Part shown: piece by piece, positions 30,205-34,452 of the stretch
Layout of the letters: each line of letters starts with the position of its first letter
Position numbering within the stretch: the stretch's first letter is position 1
Source: Enhygromyxa salina
GTDB taxonomy: Bacteria > Myxococcota_A > Polyangia > Nannocystales > Nannocystaceae
Reading direction: 5' to 3'
Assembly: GCF_002994615.1 (NCBI RefSeq)
Contig: NZ_PVNK01000286.1
Span: forward strand, 1 to 34,452
DNA length: 34,452 nt
Notes under the pieces: model-generated
Databases searched by the model: none
The model's input: only the letters and a program-made list of their open reading frames with translations
What the model was told of the DNA's origin: nothing
Program-made: the position numbers and the translations under genes

Positions 30205-31194
30205 TCAGATCCGGACGCCAGCTTCGAGGTCGTGGTCGAGGCTCGCGCCCGGCCAGACCGCGGCCCGCTCGACTCGGACCCCTGCCGCGACCTTTGCTCG
30301 GGCACCGATCTGCACGTAGGGCCCGATCTTGGCGCCCGCGCCGATCTCTGCCCCCGGCCCGACGTGGACGCGCGGGTCGAGCTCGGCTCCGGGCCCGATC
30401 TTGGCGCTTGGATCGACGCCGATGATCGGGCGCTCGGCCCAGGGCAGGGCGGCGCGGCCGTCGAGCAGGTTGGCGATGCCCTGGAGGTAGCGCTCGACCG
30501 TCGAGTGCTCCCACCAGTAGCCGTCGTGGGTGTGGACGTCGATCCCCCGGGGGTCGGCGAAGAGCTGGCGATAGGCGGTGCGGACGATGCACTGCTCGCC
30601 CTCGGCGGGCACGCGATCGAGGAAGCGCGGCTGGATCACGTGGATGCCCGTGAACATCATCGCCGGGCCGGTCGTGGCCCCGGGCCGGGTCTCGCCGAGG
30701 AAGGTCGCGAGCGTGCCCGAGCTCGGATCCGCGGCCAGGCTCCCGCCCCAGATGCCCTCGGCGTCGGGCCGCAGGACCATCGTCGCCTCGGCATCGCGGC
30801 GGGCGTGAGCCTCGAGCACCGGGCGCAGATCGAGGTCGACGAGGATCTTGCCGTTGACGACGATGATCGGGCTGTCGTGACCGTCGTCGAGCAGGTGCCT
30901 GGCCTCGCGCAGGCCCCCGCCCGTCCCGAGGATCAGCCCCTCCTCGTGGGAGTACGCGATGTCGAGCCCCAGCTCCGAACCGTCGCCGAGCTCGTCGGCA
31001 ATCTGTTCGCCGAGGTGGTGGAGGTTGACCACGATCTCGCGCACACCCTGCGCGCGCAGCCACAGCGCGGACCAACGAACGAGGGGCGCGCCGCAGATCG
31101 GCAGCATCGGCTTGGGCCGGACCTTCGTCAGCTCGCCGAGCCGCGTGCCGAAGCCGGCGGCGAGGATCATTGCGCGGGGAGATCGTCGACTCAT
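30205..31194 (-). CDS. Sugar-nucleotide nucleotidyltransferase with beta-helix tail, catalytic Asp replaced by Lys
   Basis: A 329-residue protein. Residues 8-235 form a nucleotidyltransferase domain of the ManC/RfbA/GMPP class (AMILAAGFGTRLGELTKVRPKPMLPI, then EEGLILGTGGGLREARHLL). Residues about 265-325 are hexapeptide repeats of a left-handed beta-helix (HVGPGAEIGAGAKIGPYVQIGARAKVAAG). Such enzymes join a sugar-1-phosphate to a nucleotide, giving GDP-mannose or similar. The Mg2+-binding motif usually reads N-G-D but here is VVNGKILVDLDL with Lys116 (AAG), so metal-dependent catalysis is doubtful and a regulatory role like that of the inactive GMPPA subunit is possible. It has no operon partner. 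Start ATG 31194 fits the conserved N-terminus. Confidence 0.85.
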   Translation of the reverse strand: MSRRSPRAMILAAGFGTRLGELTKVRPKPMLPICGAPLVRWSALWLRAQGVREIVVNLHHLGEQIADELGDGSELGLDIAYSHEEGLILGTGGGLREARHLLDDGHDSPIIVVNGKILVDLDLRPVLEAHARRDAEATMVLRPDAEGIWGGSLAADPSSGTLATFLGETRPGATTGPAMMFTGIHVIQPRFLDRVPAEGEQCIVRTAYRQLFADPRGIDVHTHDGYWWEHSTVERYLQGIANLLDGRAALPWAERPIIGVDPSAKIGPGAELDPRVHVGPGAEIGAGAKIGPYVQIGARAKVAAGVRVERAAVWPGASLDHDLEAGVRI

Positions 31195-31243
31195 GAGCGC
31201 GATCGAGCGTATCAGCTCTTTTTGTATCCAGTAGCCCCCGGCG

Positions 31244-32251
31244 GTGCAGAAGCTGCGCGGAGAGAGGTGCGCGGATCGCCGCCAGTCTCGCCAACAATGG
31301 GGTGATGGATACGCACTCGAACACGACGGGCGGTGCGCGTTGACGGGCGCGCTCTCAATCCTGGAGCTGTCGACCTTCGCTGCGCTGCTGCTCGCGTCGC
31401 CGCCGAAGCCGGAGCGCGCGGACGACAGAATCGTCGGCGTGCGCTTCGCCAACACCGTCCCGCTGCGCGAGCAGGGCCACCTGCGCGAGAGCCTCGCCGC
31501 GATGCTTCCGGAGACCTGCGAGCCCCCGCCGTGCATGGAAGACTGTGGCGAGGACGCGCCCACGCTCGGCGTCGAGATCGCCGGCGACAGCCGCGACTAC
31601 GTCCTGCAGTGGAACGCGTGGGACCCGCGCCTCGACTCGCCGCTGCGCCTCGAGTCGAGCTGCGAGCTGTGCAGCCTGATCGAGCTCGAGGATCAGCTGG
31701 CCACCGATCTCGACGCGCTGTGCACCCGCCTCGACGCCCTCGACATGGCGCCGGGGCGCGTGCACGTGAGCTCCGAGCCCAGCGGCGCGCGGCTGCGCAT
31801 CGACGGCGACACCCGGGGTCGCACGCCCTGGATCGGAGAGCTCCCAGCCGGCGATCACATGCTCGAGGTCAACACCCGCGGTCGCGCCTCGCAGGCGCGG
31901 ACCGTGTGGGTCGTCGGCGGCGTCGAGGAGCATGAGCACTTCGAGCTGCTCGCCACGCGCAGGCGCCCGGAGTGGCCCGGGTGGCTGAGCATGGGCCTCG
32001 GCGTTGCGATGAGCTTGGCCGGATCGACGCTCATCGCGCTGCACGACAAGGACTGGTCCGGTCGCTGCTCCGGCGCCGACGTCGACGCCAACGGCAGCTG
32101 CCGCTTCGTCTACGCCACGCGCCCGCTCGGCATCGGTCTCACAGCTGCGGGCGCGGGCGCGATGGCGACCGGCATCGGTCTGATGGTCTGGGCCCAGCAT
32201 GACAGCGCGGACCGGGCCAGCCTCGGCTTGTCGTGGAAGGGGCGGTTCTGA
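31244..32251 (+). CDS. PEGA-domain membrane protein
   Basis: A 335-residue protein if GTG 31244 is used. TTG 31340 (MTGALSILELSTFAALLLASPP) would give a neat signal-like N-terminus and is an equally good choice. Residues about 55-165 hold a Cys-containing extracytoplasmic domain (ETCEPPPCMEDCGED, ESSCELCSLI). Residues about 170-235 form a PEGA domain (GRVHVSSEPSGARLRIDGDTRGRTPWIGELPAGDHMLEVNTRGR), a small beta-sandwich common in myxobacterial surface proteins. Two hydrophobic segments follow (WLSMGLGVAMSLAGSTLIAL; LGIGLTAAGAGAMATGIGLMVW). The kinase gene begins one base behind its stop, so the two are translationally coupled. It may be an envelope sensor or partner of the kinase. Confidence 0.82.
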   Translation: MQKLRGERCADRRQSRQQWGDGYALEHDGRCALTGALSILELSTFAALLLASPPKPERADDRIVGVRFANTVPLREQGHLRESLAAMLPETCEPPPCMEDCGEDAPTLGVEIAGDSRDYVLQWNAWDPRLDSPLRLESSCELCSLIELEDQLATDLDALCTRLDALDMAPGRVHVSSEPSGARLRIDGDTRGRTPWIGELPAGDHMLEVNTRGRASQARTVWVVGGVEEHEHFELLATRRRPEWPGWLSMGLGVAMSLAGSTLIALHDKDWSGRCSGADVDANGSCRFVYATRPLGIGLTAAGAGAMATGIGLMVWAQHDSADRASLGLSWKGRF

Positions 32252-32252
32252 A

Positions 32253-34442
32253 ATGTCGGAGGTCTCGGCCAATGAGCACACCGCTCGGACCAACACCCGG
32301 CCCGACTCGCGCGCCGGGCCCGTGACGGGCGATGACGCCTACAGCGAGCGCCGACCCAAGCTGGTCCCCGGCAGCGTGATCCCTGGCACGCGCCTCGAGA
32401 TCGTTCGCTGGCTCGGGGAGGGGGGCATGGGCGTGGTGTTTGAGGTCCGCCACCTCGACATCGAGCGCCGCTACGCCGCGAAGCTGCTCTACTACAGCGA
32501 GAGCGTCGCGCGGATGCGTCGCTTTCGCGAGGAGGCGCGCACGATCAGCCAGATCGGGTCGCCGTGGATCGTCGAGATCTTCGACTACAAGGAGCTGCCC
32601 GACGGCCGCCTGATGTACCTGATGGAGCTGGTCGAGGGCTCGAGTCTCTATGTCGTGCAGCGCGGGCGGGCGGGCGAGCGCGGTACGGCCGCGTGCGAGC
32701 CCGCGCGGCTGATCGGGATCGCGCGGCAGGTCTGCAAGGGGCTCGCGCACGCCCACGAGGTCGGCTTCGTCCATCGCGACGTCAAGCCCGAGAACATCAT
32801 GATCGGCCGCGACGCTGACGGGCGCGAGCAGGTCAAGATCGTCGACTTCGGCCTCGCCGCGTTGCTCGAGGGGCCCAAGGACGCCAACCGGGGCGGGACG
32901 CCAGCCTACATGTCGCCGGAGCAATGCAAGGGCCAAGACGCCGACGCCCGGGCCGACATCTACTCGTTTGGCGTGACCCTTTATGAGCTCGCGTGCGGGC
33001 GCCTGCCCTTCTTGCATGACGACGAGCGGCGGCTCCGCGAGGACCACGTTCGCACCCAGCCCGAGCCGCCCTCCACCTTCGCCCCTCCGGGCCAGCTGAC
33101 GCCCGGCTTCGACACCTTGATCTTGCGCTGCATGGCCAAGCGACCCGCGGATCGCTACAGCTCCGCGGCCGAGCTCGAGGCCGCGATCATCGAGCTGCAG
33201 CTCAACCTCGGCTTGCGCACCCCGTGGGACAAGCTCCCCGCGCCCGAGCTCGAGGACGGGCGTCGTCAGCGTCGTCTCGACGAGGGGCTCGCGGAGCTGC
33301 GCAGCGACGACCTCCGGGTCCAGCGACGTCGCTTCCTCGTCGGCGCTGGGCTCGTCGTGTTCGTCGGCATCGGCGCGGCGGTCGGCTGGGTCGCCAACGC
33401 GGACTCGCGCGCCGAGGTCATCGCCGCGGACCAGCGCGAGCTCGACGCCCTGCGCGAGCGAGCGAGGAGCGCGGCCGCCCACGCGCGCTGGGTCTATCCG
33501 ACGACCGACGATCCCCAGGCGGAGACCGCCTATCGCGTGCTGCTCGAGTTCGAGGCTCGGGACATCCCCGACGCCATCCGCGTCAGCGCGGCGCTGCGCG
33601 AGGAGTTCGCGGGCACCCTCGTCGGGCTCGGTGACACCTACTGGGATCGCGCGGGTGGTCGCGGCTTCGCGCGCGAGTTCTATGCTCAGGCCTTGGTGTT
33701 CGCGCCCGACCATCAGCGCGCGGGCCGACGCGCCGGTCTGAGCCTGGTCGCGCTGCTCGATCTGCGCACGCGCGCGGCCGCGGGCGACTTTGACAGCTAC
33801 GAGCTCGTGGCCGTCGCCCCGCTGGCGAGCTTGGCCTCCGACGACCCGCAGGTGCAGCTCGAGGGTCTGCTCATGGCCGACGAAGAAGGTGTCCTCCCGG
33901 CCCGCGTGGCCGTCGACGTCGAGCGCCTGATCGAAGAACTCGAGGATCCAGCCTCCGCAGGCTCCACCGACCCTGACGGGCTAGGTGAGGCCCTGGGCGA
34001 CGACAGCTCGGAGATCGACGGTCGACCGCGGAGGGGCCCGATCAAGATGGGCACCGACACCGAAGTACGATCCGGTCGCACGCGGGCCGAGATCAGCGCC
34101 ACGGTCCGCGCGGCCGAGGCCGCCTACAACGCGGGCCACGACAAGAAGGCCGAGCGCCTGTTTCACCGCGCGCTGGGCCTCGACCGGCGCAGCGTCAGCG
34201 CCCTCGTCGGCCTCCACAACATCAAGTTCGACCGCGGCCAGTATCGCCAGGCCCTCAGCTACGCCAAGCGGGCGCTGGTCCAGCGACCCAAGCGCGGAGA
34301 CCTTCACATGCTGGTCGCCGACTCGTGCATGAAAGTGCTCGACTACGAGTGCGCCCGGACCCACTACGAGCACGCGAGCGAGCGCGGCCAGAGCCGGGCC
34401 AAGCAGCGCCTGCGCATGCTCGACGAGCGCGCGGAAAAGTAG
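32253..34442 (+). CDS. Transmembrane Ser/Thr protein kinase with C-terminal TPR-like region
   Basis: A 729-residue Hanks-type kinase. The glycine loop is GEGGMG (55-60), catalytic Lys77 is in YAAKLLYY, HRDVKPEN at 174-181 carries the catalytic Asp, DFG is at 198-200, and the activation segment ends GGTPAYMSPEQ. All invariant residues are present. The domain ends near 320, followed by a charged juxtamembrane stretch and one TM helix (RRRFLVGAGLVVFVGIGAAVGWVANA, about 363-385). The C-terminal part, outside the membrane, is helical with TPR-like repeats (AEAAYNAGHDKKAERLFHRALGLDRRSVSALVGL, RGQYRQALSYAKRALVQRP). ATG 32253 starts one base after the PEGA gene's stop. The pair is typical of myxobacterial signalling. 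The gene is complete. Confidence 0.95.
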   Translation: MSEVSANEHTARTNTRPDSRAGPVTGDDAYSERRPKLVPGSVIPGTRLEIVRWLGEGGMGVVFEVRHLDIERRYAAKLLYYSESVARMRRFREEARTISQIGSPWIVEIFDYKELPDGRLMYLMELVEGSSLYVVQRGRAGERGTAACEPARLIGIARQVCKGLAHAHEVGFVHRDVKPENIMIGRDADGREQVKIVDFGLAALLEGPKDANRGGTPAYMSPEQCKGQDADARADIYSFGVTLYELACGRLPFLHDDERRLREDHVRTQPEPPSTFAPPGQLTPGFDTLILRCMAKRPADRYSSAAELEAAIIELQLNLGLRTPWDKLPAPELEDGRRQRRLDEGLAELRSDDLRVQRRRFLVGAGLVVFVGIGAAVGWVANADSRAEVIAADQRELDALRERARSAAAHARWVYPTTDDPQAETAYRVLLEFEARDIPDAIRVSAALREEFAGTLVGLGDTYWDRAGGRGFAREFYAQALVFAPDHQRAGRRAGLSLVALLDLRTRAAAGDFDSYELVAVAPLASLASDDPQVQLEGLLMADEEGVLPARVAVDVERLIEELEDPASAGSTDPDGLGEALGDDSSEIDGRPRRGPIKMGTDTEVRSGRTRAEISATVRAAEAAYNAGHDKKAERLFHRALGLDRRSVSALVGLHNIKFDRGQYRQALSYAKRALVQRPKRGDLHMLVADSCMKVLDYECARTHYEHASERGQSRAKQRLRMLDERAEK

Positions 34443-34452
34443 GGGGGGAGGG

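Overview
The window is very GC-rich, with coding codons ending almost always in G or C. It reads like the chromosome of a predatory or social deltaproteobacterium of the Myxococcota, most likely the Nannocystis/Plesiocystis/Enhygromyxa side. The grounds are many lipoproteins with acidic or Pro-rich linkers, a Ser/Thr kinase with a C-terminal TPR-like tail next to a PEGA-domain protein, a class I lysyl-tRNA synthetase, a beta/gamma-crystallin lipoprotein and an S8 peptidase/AAA ATPase remnant. The taxonomic placement is inference. No phage, plasmid, CRISPR or complete IS element was seen.

Layout. 1-3226: a small Pro-rich ORF, a macro-domain ADP-ribose hydrolase and a decayed AAA+ ATPase/subtilase pair fused by deletion and frameshifted. 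3329-4185: a beta/gamma-crystallin lipoprotein behind a sigma-54-type promoter, then tRNA-Lys(CUU) with its terminator. 4247-6640: a 3-oxoacid CoA-transferase B subunit and, divergently, a lipoprotein alpha/beta-hydrolase whose nucleophile Ser is Ala; the two start codons are 21 bp apart around one palindromic -10 box. 6654-9195: SPFH/SHOCT and TerB-like genes in an operon, and a lipoprotein. 9395-15320: a giant S41 (CtpA-like) lipoprotein peptidase, a two-TM protein and a metallo-beta-lactamase-fold hydrolase. 15591-20780: MoaB, an outer-membrane-barrel-like protein, small unknown and lipoprotein genes, and a left-handed-beta-helix protein. 20820-23709: class I LysRS divergent from an RlmI-like methyltransferase. 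23846-28537: a helical-repeat protein operon, a DUF952 protein, a membrane protein and a response regulator. 29171-29951: two Hsp20 genes. 30205-34442: a sugar nucleotidyltransferase, then a PEGA protein and its Ser/Thr kinase.

Two themes cut across the genes. First, a family of short palindromic repeats lies just behind genes. One is a 158-bp non-autonomous element with 18-bp perfect terminal inverted repeats flanked by CTAG; its left end coincides with the TAG stop codon of the gene in front at three loci, one of them reduced to a six-base footprint. Second, at least ten genes carry a TAnnnT-like -10 hexamer only 6-9 nt before the start codon, which predicts leaderless mRNAs. The Hsp20 pair and the SPFH gene instead have clear Shine-Dalgarno sites.

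No complete new multi-gene system stands out. The best candidates for new biology are the stop-codon-associated CTAG element, the bidirectional leaderless promoter at 4899-4904, two enzymes with substituted catalytic residues (the 4913-6607 hydrolase and the 30205-31194 nucleotidyltransferase) and the TerB/SPFH-SHOCT operon.
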